NCBI RefSeq assembly: GCF_046054165.1
Contig: NZ_JBFNXK010000006.1
Span: 62,001-126,000, forward strand
DNA length: 64,000 bases
DNA from: Celerinatantimonas sp046054165
GTDB taxonomy: Bacteria; Pseudomonadota; Gammaproteobacteria; Enterobacterales; Celerinatantimonadaceae
Reading direction: 5' to 3'
The notes below the pieces were generated by a model that saw only the letters and a list, made by a program, of their open reading frames with translations, ran no database searches and was not told where the DNA came from. The translations under genes and the position numbers were made by a program. Of the stretch, positions 17,321-26,435 are shown piece after piece. How positions within the stretch are numbered: the first letter of the stretch is position 1; the number at the start of each line of letters is the position of its first letter.

Positions 17321-18181
17321 ATGATTCATAGCATGACCGGATATGCCCGCCGCGAACTGAACGCCGAATGGGGAAATGCCGTCTGGGAAATCCGTAGCGT
17401 AAACCAGCGGTATCTGGAAACTTACTGGCGCATGCCAGAAAACTTCCGGGGATTGGAGCCATTACTGCGAGATAAAATTCGCAAACAGCTCCAACGCGGC
17501 AAAGTCGAAAGTAATCTACGTTTTGAATCCAACCAGAACCAGAATGGTGAATTAAAACTAAACCAGACTCTGGCCGATCAACTGATTAACAGTGCCCAAT
17601 GGGTTCAGCAACAAGCCGGCGGACAAATTAACCCCGTTGATATTCTGCGCTGGCCGGGTGTGATGGAAACACCGGAGCAAGATACCGATGCCATCAGTGA
17701 CCAACTGCTGGCCTTGTGGCAGCAAACCATCACCGATTTTCTAGCCAGCCGGGCCAGTGAAGGCAGCAAAATACAAACCATGATCGAAACTCGTCTCGAT
17801 GCCATTACCGAACAGGCAGCCTTTGTTCGCTCTCGCCTGCCACAGGTAATTGAATGGCAGCGTGATAAACTTAAAAGCCGCCTGACTGAAGTAATGGAAG
17901 AGCTGGATGAAGCCCGAGTTGAACAAGAGATCGTCCTGCTGGCGCAAAAATTAGATGTAGCCGAAGAACTGGATCGCTTAGATGCGCACGTCACCGAAAC
18001 CCGCAACATTCTAAAAAAAGGCGGTCCATGCGGACGTCGTTTAGATTTTATGATGCAGGAATTCAACCGCGAAGCGAACACCCTCGCCTCCAAATCAATC
18101 GATGCTGACATCACCAAAGCCGCCGTTGAACTAAAAGTTTTAATCGAGCAAATGCGGGAACAGATCCAAAACATCGAATAA
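17321..18181 (+). CDS. yicC: YicC family endoribonuclease
   Basis: A 286-residue YicC-type protein; E. coli YicC is reported as an endoribonuclease affecting small RNA turnover. The N-terminal MIHSMTGYARRE, VNQRYLETYWRMPENFRGLE and the C-terminal GRRLDFMMQEFNREANTLASK with KSIDADITKAAVELKVLIEQ are hallmarks (two adjacent domains, YicC_N and DUF1732). Divergent from rph-pyrE as in E. coli. It marks the left edge of the decayed island. Confidence 0.95.
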   Translation: MIHSMTGYARRELNAEWGNAVWEIRSVNQRYLETYWRMPENFRGLEPLLRDKIRKQLQRGKVESNLRFESNQNQNGELKLNQTLADQLINSAQWVQQQAGGQINPVDILRWPGVMETPEQDTDAISDQLLALWQQTITDFLASRASEGSKIQTMIETRLDAITEQAAFVRSRLPQVIEWQRDKLKSRLTEVMEELDEARVEQEIVLLAQKLDVAEELDRLDAHVTETRNILKKGGPCGRRLDFMMQEFNREANTLASKSIDADITKAAVELKVLIEQMREQIQNIE

Positions 18182-18246
18182 TCTTCACCAGTGGTCAAAG
18201 ATAGACATAAAATCATTATAAATTATTAGATTATGAAAAAATGACA

Positions 18247-18291
18247 CTCATAACATCCATTACAAACCTACTAAGTTTGGGTAGTTATGAG
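18247..18291. repeat. Inverted repeat after yicC
   Basis: CTCATAAC at 18247-18254 pairs with GTTATGAG at 18284-18291; the interior can also fold weakly. It lies beside a second, stronger hairpin at the boundary between conserved chromosome and the integrase remnant. Confidence 0.6.
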
Positions 18292-18297
18292 TAGTAG

Positions 18298-18355
18298 ATT
18301 GGGGAGTATTTTCTCGCTATAGTTTGTTTAGCGAAATTGTACTCCCCAATTTTTT
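18298..18355 (+). terminator. Long hairpin with T-tract, yicC terminator or island edge
   Basis: ATTGGGGAGTA (18298-18308) pairs perfectly with TACTCCCCAAT (18340-18350), with an inner TCGCT/AGCGA pair, followed by a T-run. It reads as a terminator for yicC. Because an integrase remnant begins directly after it, it may also have been the chromosomal attachment region; no matching repeat was found by eye at the other end. Confidence 0.6.
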
Positions 18356-18365
18356 GAGGTCGAAA

Positions 18366-19160
18366 AATTGGCAATTTGCATGACAAAACCGTTAAAAAAC
18401 TGATCAAGGGAAAATCATCCGTCCGACATTCCGATGGCGATGGACTGTATTGATGATTCCCAAACGCGGGAATACCTACTGGATGCTTCGCTACACCACA
18501 TCAGCAACTAAGCTTCGGCGCGAATACGCTATCGGTAAAGTTGATGACTGGTCACTGACCAATGCTCGTGATGAGGCCGCTAAGCTGAGGTTAGCGATCA
18601 AGCGTGAAGGAGTTGATCCTGCCCAAAAACGCAAGAAAATAAATTAGAATCCCTTTAAAATACTGAATGATTTGTATGTTGACTATCATCAGCTCTGTCG
18701 GCAACAAATTACTATCCACGAAAAGGAAAAGAACCTTTACGAACGAGAGGTGGCTTGGCGTATCGGTAAAGTCGAGCTGGATAAAATAAGACCACTCGAC
18801 ATCGATGAAATCCTACTGGATATCGCTAATAGTTATGGTGATAAACCACCAAAACCAACCATATCTAACGACGTAATGCGTATGCTCAAGCGCATTTTTG
18901 ATCATGGCCTCAAGCTCGATGTTCCTCAATTCAACCCTGCAAGCCCTTTTCGACCCAAAGATGCAGGTGGGGAGGAACAAGCTACAAACGACCCTATGAT
19001 CGAAACCGAAGTCGTTGAGTTCTTTACCAAACTCAGAGTGATCCCTGCGCAATTCAGTCGAGAGAACTATTTGGCTTGTGCTTTGTTGATTGCGATGAGA
19101 CAAATAAGATTGTCAATTTTGACACGGTTTTTAAATCACAATTTTCACGGCAATCATTGA
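18366..19160 (+). pseudogene. Tyrosine integrase remnant (P4-like, DUF4102 N-terminus)
   Basis: Pieces of one site-specific recombinase in three frame segments. The first reads LHDKTVKKLIKGKSS and RHSDGDGLY then hits a stop. The second (18450-18647) continues with IPKRGNTYWMLRYTTSATK and ARDEAAKLRLAIKREGVDP, typical of the P4-like integrase arm-binding domain. The third (from about 18660) holds the core-binding domain, with DILLDIANS-like and NDVMRMLKRIFDHGLKLD. It breaks off after ENYLACALLIAM, exactly before the catalytic domain, so the Arg/His/Tyr residues are missing. Inactive. It dates a former integration next to yicC. Confidence 0.85.
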
Positions 19161-19226
19161 CGTGAAATTATAAATTTACAAACTAAAAATTCAAATTAGT
19201 TTGAAAAATGTGAAAATCACGTCAAT
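19156..19226. promoter_or_regulatory. Nested inverted repeats upstream of the AbiEi/AbiEii operon
   Basis: ATTGACGTGA (19156-19165) and TCACGTCAAT (19217-19226) form an outer perfect pair; CAAACTAA (19179-19186) and TTAGTTTG (19196-19203) form an inner one. The block ends 45 bp before the antitoxin start. AbiEi antitoxins are known to bind inverted repeats in their own promoter, so this is a likely autoregulatory operator. Confidence 0.6.
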
Positions 19227-19271
19227 AATCAACGTGTATTTTATTTTTTATAAACCAAAATGGGAGCAGTC

Positions 19272-20045
19272 ATGCTGAACACTGAAGCCAGACAGCAACT
19301 ACAGAAACTGCTGCCGTTGGATATGCTCGCCACCAAATCATGGCTGGAGACGCAAGGACTCAACCTGCATTTTCTGGACAATGCAGTACGGAGCCAAACA
19401 CTGATCCCTGTCGCAGCCGGTGTTTACACTAGGCAAGAAGCGAGGCTATCTTGGAAAGGAATCACGGCCTCGTTGCAACGCATGGCCAGTGTGCCTGTCC
19501 ATGTCGGAGGTTTAACCGCGTTAGAGTTAGAAGGTCTTGGCCATTACCTGTCTAAAGGAAGCAAGCCAAGGGTCCAGCTCTATTCCGATGTAGCGCTCCC
19601 CAGATGGCTCAGCCGAATCGATGCCTCGGCACAGTTTGAGTGGCACGGTACGCGCCGCCTGTGGCCCGAGACGTTGATGCAAGACGATAAGTATCTCCGG
19701 CAAGACAACTGGCAGGCATCATGCCACCCACTTCAGTATTCCTGTCCAGAAAAAGCCATCCTTGAGCTCTTGGCCGCGGTGCCCAACAGCATCAGCTTTG
19801 AACATGCCGACCAGCTTATGCAGGGGTTGCACAACCTCTCGCCTCGAAAGTTAGACGCCTTGCTGAAAGCCTGTAGCAGTATCAAAGCAAAGCGACTCTT
19901 TCTCTGGCTGGCAGGAAGACATCAACACACTTGGCTTAAGCACCTCACACCAGAACAGTATGCACTAGGCACTGGTAAACGACTGATCGCTAAAGGCGGC
20001 AAACTAGAGCCAACCTGGCAAATAACAGTGCCTAAGGATATGTGA
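19272..20045 (+). CDS. Type IV antitoxin, AbiEi family
   Basis: A 257-residue AbiEi-type antitoxin/regulator. The start ATG at 19272 has GGAG 7 bp upstream; the ATG at 19260 does not. The N-terminus is a winged-helix-like region (LDMLATKSWLETQGLNLHFL, then AAGVYTRQEARLSW), followed by the family's central region HVGGLTALELEGLGHYL and LYSDVALPRWL, and CPEKAILELLAAVP in the C-terminal domain. The toxin gene starts 4 bp after its stop. Expected role: repress its promoter and counter the AbiEii nucleotidyltransferase. Resides in a decayed mobile island. Confidence 0.85.
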   Translation: MLNTEARQQLQKLLPLDMLATKSWLETQGLNLHFLDNAVRSQTLIPVAAGVYTRQEARLSWKGITASLQRMASVPVHVGGLTALELEGLGHYLSKGSKPRVQLYSDVALPRWLSRIDASAQFEWHGTRRLWPETLMQDDKYLRQDNWQASCHPLQYSCPEKAILELLAAVPNSISFEHADQLMQGLHNLSPRKLDALLKACSSIKAKRLFLWLAGRHQHTWLKHLTPEQYALGTGKRLIAKGGKLEPTWQITVPKDM

Positions 20046-20049
20046 AAAC

Positions 20050-20964
20050 ATGAATAGACAAAGCCACTACTACCGACAGGTCCAGCTCTTGCTGCAGCTC
20101 ATTCCCTTCGTTGCCCGGCACGACTGCTTCGCCCTTAAAGGTGGAACCGCTATTAATTTGTTCGTTCGTGACGTTCCTCGACTTTCGGTTGATATCGACT
20201 TGGTTTTTCTGCCCATGATGGAACGGCATGAAGCCCTGCAGACTATCAAGAGCAACCTAAACACTCTAGCCTCCACGATCACGGCTAACATCGACAATAC
20301 TCGTATTGTCCGCGCTTTCCAGGATAAATCAGATGCACTACGTTTATTGGTGGAGCGAGATAATGTTCAAGTTAAAATTGAGCTATCCCCCGTATTACGC
20401 GGCACAGTTTACGAACCCAAAGTCATGCAGGTAAGTGAAGCCGTTGAATATGAGTTTGGCTTTGCCGAAATGGCTGTGGTGAGTTTTGCCGATTTATACG
20501 CAGGGAAAATCTGTGCAGCACTGGATCGTCAACACCCGAGAGATCTTTTCGACGTCAAGCAACTGCTTGATAACGAGGGGCTCACCGATGAGCTTCGCAA
20601 AGCCTTATTGGTTTATATTATTAGCCACCCACGTTCTATTGCCGAACTACTTAGACCAAACTTCAAGGACATTTCAGGTGTTTATGAAGGGGAGTTTCGG
20701 AATATGGCCGAGCAAGACATTCCACAAGCGGAACTCGAAGCGACTCGCGAGCAGCTGGTGAGGCTCACAAACTCGTCTTTGACGCCTCAAGAGCGATCAT
20801 TTTTACTGTCTTTCAAAAATCGCTCCCCCGACTGGTCTCTTTTGGAGCTTTCAGGAATCGACCAGTTACCCGCTGTTCGTTGGAAAATGCAGAATCTCGC
20901 CAAAATGAACCCAGAGAAACATTCAAAAGCTTACCATCGGCTTCAACAAATATTGACGATATAA
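20050..20964 (+). CDS. Type IV toxin, AbiEii/AbiGii nucleotidyltransferase
   Basis: A 304-residue DNA-polymerase-beta-type nucleotidyltransferase. The motif ALKGGTAINLF near residue 28 followed by LSVDIDLVF gives the GG...DxD active site; DLYAGKICAALDRQHPRDLFD in the middle is the second conserved block of AbiEii toxins. Known family members use NTP-dependent nucleotidyl transfer, in some cases onto tRNA, causing growth arrest and phage abortive infection. The 4-bp spacing to the antitoxin implies one mRNA. Appears intact. Confidence 0.88.
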   Translation: MNRQSHYYRQVQLLLQLIPFVARHDCFALKGGTAINLFVRDVPRLSVDIDLVFLPMMERHEALQTIKSNLNTLASTITANIDNTRIVRAFQDKSDALRLLVERDNVQVKIELSPVLRGTVYEPKVMQVSEAVEYEFGFAEMAVVSFADLYAGKICAALDRQHPRDLFDVKQLLDNEGLTDELRKALLVYIISHPRSIAELLRPNFKDISGVYEGEFRNMAEQDIPQAELEATREQLVRLTNSSLTPQERSFLLSFKNRSPDWSLLELSGIDQLPAVRWKMQNLAKMNPEKHSKAYHRLQQILTI

Positions 20965-21016
20965 AAGCCCCACCCTACATGGGACAGGGCTCTGACTTTA
21001 CTCAAGCGGCTTTTCT

Positions 21017-21236
21017 CTACTCAATCCACCACAGTAGATCTGAAAGTTGCCAAACCACACAGTCTGACCCGTTGGAGGGCTAATCCTTGCCGTTCCATCA
21101 TCCACCACGTAGTGCGACTGACGCCAGTGATCATCTTACGGTCAGACTCTTTGATCAATCGCTCACACTGACCTGATTGATTGAGCATTTGAGGACGAAC
21201 TTCTTCACTAGGCAAAACGAAGGTTTGTTCACTCAT
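21017..21236 (-). pseudogene. AlpA family phage-type regulator, frameshifted
   Basis: The frame at 21021-21236 begins with MSEQTFVLP and includes the AlpA-like DRKMITGVSRTTWWMMERQG helix-turn-helix, then loses homology. The adjacent frame continues with VVWQLSDLLWWIE before a stop at 21017, matching the usual AlpA C-terminus (GW..SDL..WI). One base change near 21065 therefore breaks the gene. AlpA proteins regulate excision of integrated elements, so this belongs to the same decayed element as the integrase remnant. Confidence 0.65.
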
Positions 21237-21527
21237 TACATTTTTCTCCGAAGACTAACTGGGGAAAATGGGGAACTGGGATATAAGCTGTGCTAGTCAT
21301 CAATTTCTAGCTCCTGTATCCCTGCAAAAAAAAACGCCTCAATCTGCCATTTACCATAAGCTTTAACGTTGCACGTTCGGGCTCGTTGGTAGTTAGCCTA
21401 GTACCAGTTCCTGTTTAAGTGATGGGCAAAAAGATCCTGCGAATGTCGGCCACATTTTTATACGCATAAAAGAGTTAAAGAGGGTTCGTTAACACCTAGC
21501 GAAGTTATAAAGATCAAAGGGGAAAGA

Positions 21528-22415
21528 CTAGCCCATATCAAATGGATTTTGGGGTGTTCCATCATTCAGTAACTCAGATGCAATGGCTTTTACCTCACCC
21601 TGAACGTATGCCCAATACTCTGGGTTATCTAAGGTTCTCTCTTTAATTTGCTTCGGGATAAAGCGGCTCATTTCCATATTGAAGTCATTGTGTACTTCCT
21701 CTTCCAACATTAGCTTAGCTAACGCAGTAGATAGCGCCTGTCGAAAGTCATCTGCTTGCTTGTGTCGGGCGTTGAGTTTCTTTTCAACCAATATCTTGGA
21801 TAAATCAATCCCGCGCTGTTTAATCCAAACAATATCCCAGATATCACGAGGCTTGATACGCCTTGCTCGATACGCTAACGCAATAAGCTTATCGGCCAGT
21901 GTTTCTTGTAGTGATTGAACAGGGACTAGGATGCCTTCAGTCGGCACAACAATGTCGTAATGATTGATTAACGGACGCTTTTCGATATCGAATGAGGGTA
22001 TTGCACAAACGTCAATATGCATTTTTTGTCTTGGTAAATCAGGACGATTAGGCTCTTTCACGATACTAATCTTCCACGAAACGGTATCCCCTTGCTGCTC
22101 GCCCGAGGGCTTGTTTACCCAAACTTCGGTTTCATACTTATTTTGAATATAGGTCTGTATTTCGGACTCCAGCCCTTCAAACTCGGATGGTTTGAAGTCA
22201 TGTCCGCCGTTGAAATCAAGATCTTCCGATAACCGACTACTGTTGTAACACATGCGTAATGAGGTGCCGCCAACAAAGGTTAATCGCTGCATAACGCCTT
22301 GCTTAATCAGCACGTCCATAATGTCATGATGCAAGATCTCTTTTTCTATCACGGGCGTGACTGCTGCATAGTCAGGGTTTGACTGTACAATTTGGCGAAG
22401 TTGTTGCTTCAGCAT
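21528..22415 (-). CDS. Nucleotidyltransferase toxin, AbiEii/AbiGii family (second system)
   Basis: A 295-residue AbiEii-type toxin different from the one 0.6 kb away. TFVGGTSLRMCYNSSRLSED then LDFNGG gives the GG...ExLDF nucleotidyltransferase core; SLQETLADKLIALAYRARRI and KPRDIWDIVWI form the downstream block. The C-terminus is helical. Its gene starts 25 bp after the antitoxin-like gene stop on the same strand. Predicted intracellular toxin acting by nucleotide transfer; target unknown. Confidence 0.85.
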   Translation of the reverse strand: MLKQQLRQIVQSNPDYAAVTPVIEKEILHHDIMDVLIKQGVMQRLTFVGGTSLRMCYNSSRLSEDLDFNGGHDFKPSEFEGLESEIQTYIQNKYETEVWVNKPSGEQQGDTVSWKISIVKEPNRPDLPRQKMHIDVCAIPSFDIEKRPLINHYDIVVPTEGILVPVQSLQETLADKLIALAYRARRIKPRDIWDIVWIKQRGIDLSKILVEKKLNARHKQADDFRQALSTALAKLMLEEEVHNDFNMEMSRFIPKQIKERTLDNPEYWAYVQGEVKAIASELLNDGTPQNPFDMG

Positions 22416-22440
22416 ACTTTATCTCCTACACGCACCATAC

Positions 22441-22965
22441 TTAGCTCTCCAGCATATGTAAATTGCGGCGGCAGTGCTTTAGATCTGCCATCGCTTGTTC
22501 TTTGAATGCGCGATACATTTTGATGTCGGGGTCATAATACAAATTAGGGGCGATTTGTTCGACTGGCTTCTTAGTGTGGGTAAGTTCGATCACGCCATAA
22601 GGCGTATCAAAACGACCACTTCGGCCTTTAGTTACCACTGTGACTCTACCCATCATCATTTGCGAAATATCACCAGTATGACTGAGCTGGCTTTCTAAGC
22701 TAATGTAGTTCAATACGCCACTACGTAACTTTTTGATTGTTTTATAAATAGCGATCTCAGGCTCAGGGGGGGTGATCATACTTTCATAGAAACCTTTCAC
22801 CACTCGTCTTAGTAAGCCCTTCTTTACGCTATCTGTCAGAAACTTTCTAAAAGCAGAGTCACAGGGCACACCCAACATAAAAGCAAGCTCAGTTGCACTG
22901 TGAACGCCTCCTCCAGCGCTAACCGCTTTCGAAAATACAGTTAGTAGCTCATCAGATTTAGCCAT
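22441..22965 (-). CDS. AbiEi-like antitoxin/transcriptional regulator (second system)
   Basis: A 174-residue winged-helix protein, shorter than the classic AbiEi. An N-terminal HTH-like region (HSATELAFMLGVPCDSAFRK, VKKGLLRRVVKGFYE) is followed by the AbiEi-type core LNYISLESQLSHTGDIS and TVVTKGRSGRFDTPYG. The ATG at 22965 has no good Shine-Dalgarno, and an operator palindrome abuts it, so the mRNA may be nearly leaderless. It partners the AbiEii gene downstream. Confidence 0.8.
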   Translation of the reverse strand: MAKSDELLTVFSKAVSAGGGVHSATELAFMLGVPCDSAFRKFLTDSVKKGLLRRVVKGFYESMITPPEPEIAIYKTIKKLRSGVLNYISLESQLSHTGDISQMMMGRVTVVTKGRSGRFDTPYGVIELTHTKKPVEQIAPNLYYDPDIKMYRAFKEQAMADLKHCRRNLHMLES

Positions 22966-23009
22966 AGGTCTACACTAAGTTACCAAATAGGTTATTTAGT
23001 GTAGACCTA
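22965..23009. promoter_or_regulatory. Operator palindrome 1 of the second AbiE module
   Basis: TAGGTCTACACTAA (22965-22978) and TTAGTGTAGACCTA (22996-23009) are perfect 14-bp inverted arms touching the antitoxin start codon. With a second related palindrome at 23033-23073 this makes a two-site operator, the arrangement described for AbiEi autoregulation. Confidence 0.75.
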
Positions 23010-23032
23010 CTATTCGATTTGTACAAGATAGT

Positions 23033-23073
23033 GGTCTACACAACATTACCTTATTGGTAATAATCTGTAGACC
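23033..23073. promoter_or_regulatory. Operator palindrome 2 of the second AbiE module
   Basis: GGTCTACA (23033-23040) and TGTAGACC (23066-23073), with ATTACC/GGTAAT inside, repeat the GGTCTACA half-site of palindrome 1. The common half-site in both argues for one cooperative repressor. Confidence 0.7.
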
Positions 23074-23169
23074 TAGCAAAAACGTACAACTGTCCACTCT
23101 TGTCCACTTCCCTTATACTGACACAAAATTAAATGGAGTTTTCTACACTGATAGATGTAGGAGAGAACC

Positions 23170-23310
23170 ATGAAACAATCACGATTTTCTAAAACCCAAA
23201 TCGTCACTATTCTCAAAGAAGTGGATGCGGGGATAAAAGTGGACAAAAAAACTATTAATGCTGAATTCTTCGATTCAATATCCAACCAATATCCTTTCAG
23301 ACAAGGATAA
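23170..23310 (+). pseudogene. IS3-family transposase OrfA fragment
   Basis: The frame opens with MKQSRFSKTQIVTILKEVDA and GIKV, the conserved N-terminus of IS3-family OrfA, after a GGAGAGAACC ribosome site. Homology stops at about 23241, and the remaining codons to the stop at 23310 are unrelated. Upstream bases from about 23087 may be the element's left end. A truncated insertion sequence at the right side of the island. Confidence 0.75.
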
Positions 23311-23497
23311 AAGGCAAAATTAGTCGCATGCTCTAAATCGCATGTTGAACTATAAAATTCAATTTCAACACGCCAGCCCAAGTTTGGACACAAAGAAGCA
23401 GGGCTCTATGGTTACCACACTGCCATTCATCGCACACTGAAAGAACGCCCAAGCGCTATCAATATCTCGTGAATTTTATGGCATGCTACAATTTGAA
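23311..23497. other. Island right-edge debris
   Basis: No intact gene. A short plus-strand frame near 23385-23467 (EAGLYGYHTAIHRTLKER) has coding character and may be a scrap of a mobile-element gene, but I cannot assign it. Confidence 0.3.
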
Positions 23498-23522
23498 AAA
23501 TCCGGCCCTTTAGACCGGATTT
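23498..23522 (-). terminator. Terminator after ptsA
   Basis: AAATCCGG (23498-23505) and CCGGATTT (23515-23522) form a perfect 8-bp stem, 30 bp past the ptsA stop on its strand. Confidence 0.8.
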
Positions 23523-23551
23523 GATGTATTGCACGTTTAGTTACTTATTTT

Positions 23552-26062
23552 TTATTCCATGACCAGTTCTTGTCGTAATAATTGTTCTATCGCTTCACTA
23601 TCCACAGCCTTAAATAAGGCATCCCGAAATTCAGCGTGCATGATCCGGCGGGCTAGTTTTGAGAAAATTTTCATATGCTGATCACCAGCGGTATGTTTGT
23701 TCAACGTCAGCATAATGACAAACTGCACGTCTTCATCGCCCCAGCGGATGGTTTTAGCCAAACGCGCCACGCTAATAGTGGGCTGTTCAATATGCTCTGA
23801 TTTGGTATGCGGAATGGCAAAACCAAATCCTAAACCGGTTGAAAAGACATCTTCACGCGCCCAAACGTCCGCGGCCAGTTTGACCGGATAACGACAACGC
23901 CCGGCCAAAAACAGATTATCGGTCATGGTTTTGATAACTTCTTCTTTGCTGCGTAAATCGGCATCCACCCAAATACAATCGCGGGCAATCATCGGCATAT
24001 TTTCCTGACTCATGCGAAATTGCGCCAGCAGATGATCGACTTCCAGTGCGGTGCGACAATTCATAGCCTGATTCAGCAACAATCGACACTGGCGGCTATC
24101 CAGCCGGGCCAATCGCTGTTTGGTTGTCGCAATGCTGGGCGCGCTCATAGAAATTTCATCCAGTTCCATTCCCACCAAAAGCGGTAGCACAGAACCTTTG
24201 GCACCCAGTTCGCCGCACAGCCCAATCCAACGGCCGTGCCGGTGTACTTCGCGAACAATATAATCCAATGCACGTAAAAAGGCGGGATTCAAACTATTGT
24301 AATGTTTGGCGACTTTTTTGTTATCCCGGTCCACCGCAATCAGATACTGGGTTAAATCGTTGGTCCCGATACTAAAGAAATCAATCTCTTCACAGCATTG
24401 ATCAATAATGAAAATGACCGAGGGAACTTCCAGCATAATGCCCAGTTTAATGCGTTCATCAAACGGGATTTCCTGGGCCCGTAATTTTTGCTTCACTTCA
24501 CCCAACACTTCTTTAACCCACAAGATTTCGTCCATTGAAGAAATCATCGGGATCATAATTTTTAACGCGCCATGAGCAGAGGCCCGCAAAATAGCACTCA
24601 GTTGAGTACGGAACAGGGCTTCAAATTCTGGATAAATCCGCACCGCCCGATACCCCAAAAATGGATTGTTTTCTGGCTGAATATTTAGATAATTTAGGGG
24701 TTTATCGCCACCGATATCCATCGTTCTGACAATAATAGTTTTACCGTCGGCCGCCGTAATCGCCTGACAGAAGAGGTTGTACAGTTCGTCTTCATCTGGC
24801 GCTTGTTCCCGATCCATATACAGCATTTCAGTTCGAAATAAACCGATGCTTTCAGCTCCCCCGTCAAACGCAGGTTTGGCTTCAATGGGCAAGGCAATAT
24901 TGGCAGCCACTTCCATTTTGCGTTGATCACGAGTCAGACCCGGCTGGTGGATAAATGCCTGCTGCTGTTCAGCCAGCTGGTGCTGAACCCGTAACTCCTG
25001 CTGATAATAGCGGGTGACGGCTTCGTCAAGCTGGCTGACGACCGCGCCGACATTGGCATCGAGCGCTACTCTCTGTCCTACCAATAACCGCAGCGGGGCT
25101 AAATCGACACCCACTAATGTGGGAATGTTAAATGACCGGGCCAAAATCACGGTATGTGATGTGGTGCCTCCACGGTTAAGGACCAGTCCTTTGAGATGAT
25201 TTTTATTCAATTCTAGAAATTGACTGGGGGTCAAATCATCGGCAATACAAATACTCGCTTCGGTCAATTGCGCGTGTTGATCAAAACTACCTGAGCCATA
25301 GACCTGCTGCAAAAGCTGGAAGCTGACGTCGCGGATATCCAGCACACGTTCGCGCATGTACTCACTTTGAGAATTTTGCAGTTGCTGGCAGAAATGTTTA
25401 GCGGTTTCAATAATGGCGGTGGCACAGCTATGGCCCGCTTCCACCTGTTCATGCAACTGCGCCCCAAACAATCGATCCATCACAATAGACAAGTGCGCAT
25501 CGACAATTTCTTTTTCAGTATCACGCGCCCGTTTTTTCTGGTTTTCCAAGGTGTTCTGTAAGGTCCGCAGGCCCAATTTTAACGCGGTAGATTCCTCTTC
25601 AAGGCTGCGGGCATCAGGCAGGTCATTGAGCTGATCAAAATCAAAGCCGGCCAGTTCAACTAGTCTACCCATCGCGACACCTTGACTGACACTGTTACCG
25701 CGACACACCGTCGGGTTCAGATGCGCTAAAGAACGCGGCAATGGAGTTTGCTCTTGATCATCGGGGATGGCTTCGGGGAGCGGTTGATCACAATGAATAA
25801 ATTCGGAACCCAAAAACTGCTGGAGTTGTTCAAAGGCCTGATCTTCATCTTGTCCTTCAATAGAAATCAGACATTCATCCCCCGACAGGGTATCAGTCCC
25901 CACCAGAGAGAGAACACTTTTCGCATCACCTGTGACTCCCGTCCGGGTATTGGTCCACTGGATGGAGGATGCGAATCCATTGCAGAATTTTTCCATATGA
26001 CTGGCCGGACGAGCATGAATACCATTCGGCAGTTCACAAGTAAAAGAGACTGTTTTCGCCAT
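23552..26062 (-). CDS. ptsA: PTS multiphosphoryl transfer protein (HPr-EI-EIIA Fru type)
   Basis: An 836-residue fusion that carries phosphate from phosphoenolpyruvate through its own EI and HPr to an EIIA domain, feeding the membrane EIIC/EIIB encoded opposite. Domain 1 (1-90) is HPr with the phospho-histidine in NGIHARPAS (His16). Domain 2 (about 115-680) is enzyme I with GGTTSHTVILARSFN, GLFRTEMLYMDRE and GIMLEVPSVIF. Domain 3 is EIIA-Fru with His752 in GFAIPHTKSEH. The order and length match E. coli PtsA/FrwA (about 833 aa). Divergent from frwC across a 373-bp control region. Confidence 0.95.
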   Translation of the reverse strand: MAKTVSFTCELPNGIHARPASHMEKFCNGFASSIQWTNTRTGVTGDAKSVLSLVGTDTLSGDECLISIEGQDEDQAFEQLQQFLGSEFIHCDQPLPEAIPDDQEQTPLPRSLAHLNPTVCRGNSVSQGVAMGRLVELAGFDFDQLNDLPDARSLEEESTALKLGLRTLQNTLENQKKRARDTEKEIVDAHLSIVMDRLFGAQLHEQVEAGHSCATAIIETAKHFCQQLQNSQSEYMRERVLDIRDVSFQLLQQVYGSGSFDQHAQLTEASICIADDLTPSQFLELNKNHLKGLVLNRGGTTSHTVILARSFNIPTLVGVDLAPLRLLVGQRVALDANVGAVVSQLDEAVTRYYQQELRVQHQLAEQQQAFIHQPGLTRDQRKMEVAANIALPIEAKPAFDGGAESIGLFRTEMLYMDREQAPDEDELYNLFCQAITAADGKTIIVRTMDIGGDKPLNYLNIQPENNPFLGYRAVRIYPEFEALFRTQLSAILRASAHGALKIMIPMISSMDEILWVKEVLGEVKQKLRAQEIPFDERIKLGIMLEVPSVIFIIDQCCEEIDFFSIGTNDLTQYLIAVDRDNKKVAKHYNSLNPAFLRALDYIVREVHRHGRWIGLCGELGAKGSVLPLLVGMELDEISMSAPSIATTKQRLARLDSRQCRLLLNQAMNCRTALEVDHLLAQFRMSQENMPMIARDCIWVDADLRSKEEVIKTMTDNLFLAGRCRYPVKLAADVWAREDVFSTGLGFGFAIPHTKSEHIEQPTISVARLAKTIRWGDEDVQFVIMLTLNKHTAGDQHMKIFSKLARRIMHAEFRDALFKAVDSEAIEQLLRQELVME

Positions 26063-26435
26063 GAGAGCACCTGCTTTGGATAAATGAGATTAATTAAATT
26101 CATCATAAAAAGCTGTGGCTGGCTCGCAACGGGACAGAGCGGCTAAAAACTAGATAATTGTGCTCACTTCATTCAGCTTGTGATGCAGTTCTCAAATTTG
26201 TTATATCCGTAATAACCCCTTTATCAGAGACATTTGCGAGTCTGATCACTATTTATCAGTAACAGCACAATTATCCAGTATTTAGCTATTTTTTCTTCTC
26301 CCGAACCTGTCGTCGAGTTTCTATAGTAATCAGCAATCCAATTGATTCAGTCATGAGCTGAATGAATTGGGAGGTGCGATACATGCGTGTGTCGCCAGTT
26401 CTGTATCCCTACACAGTAATCCCCGGGAGGGAACG
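26063..26435. promoter_or_regulatory. Divergent ptsA / frwC control region
   Basis: A 373-bp intergenic region with two CRP-like sites: TGTGATGCAGTTCTCA at 26179-26194 and TGCGAGTCTGATCACT at 26235-26250, each close to TGTGA-N6-TCACA. Catabolite control of a PTS locus is expected. The AraC-family regulator encoded at the end of the cluster probably also acts here. Exact promoters were not fixed. Confidence 0.5.

Noticed and set aside
18298..18355. Attachment site (attL) for the decayed island
   Set aside because: I could not find a matching direct repeat near 23.5 kb; the hairpin with T-tract is explained as a terminator.
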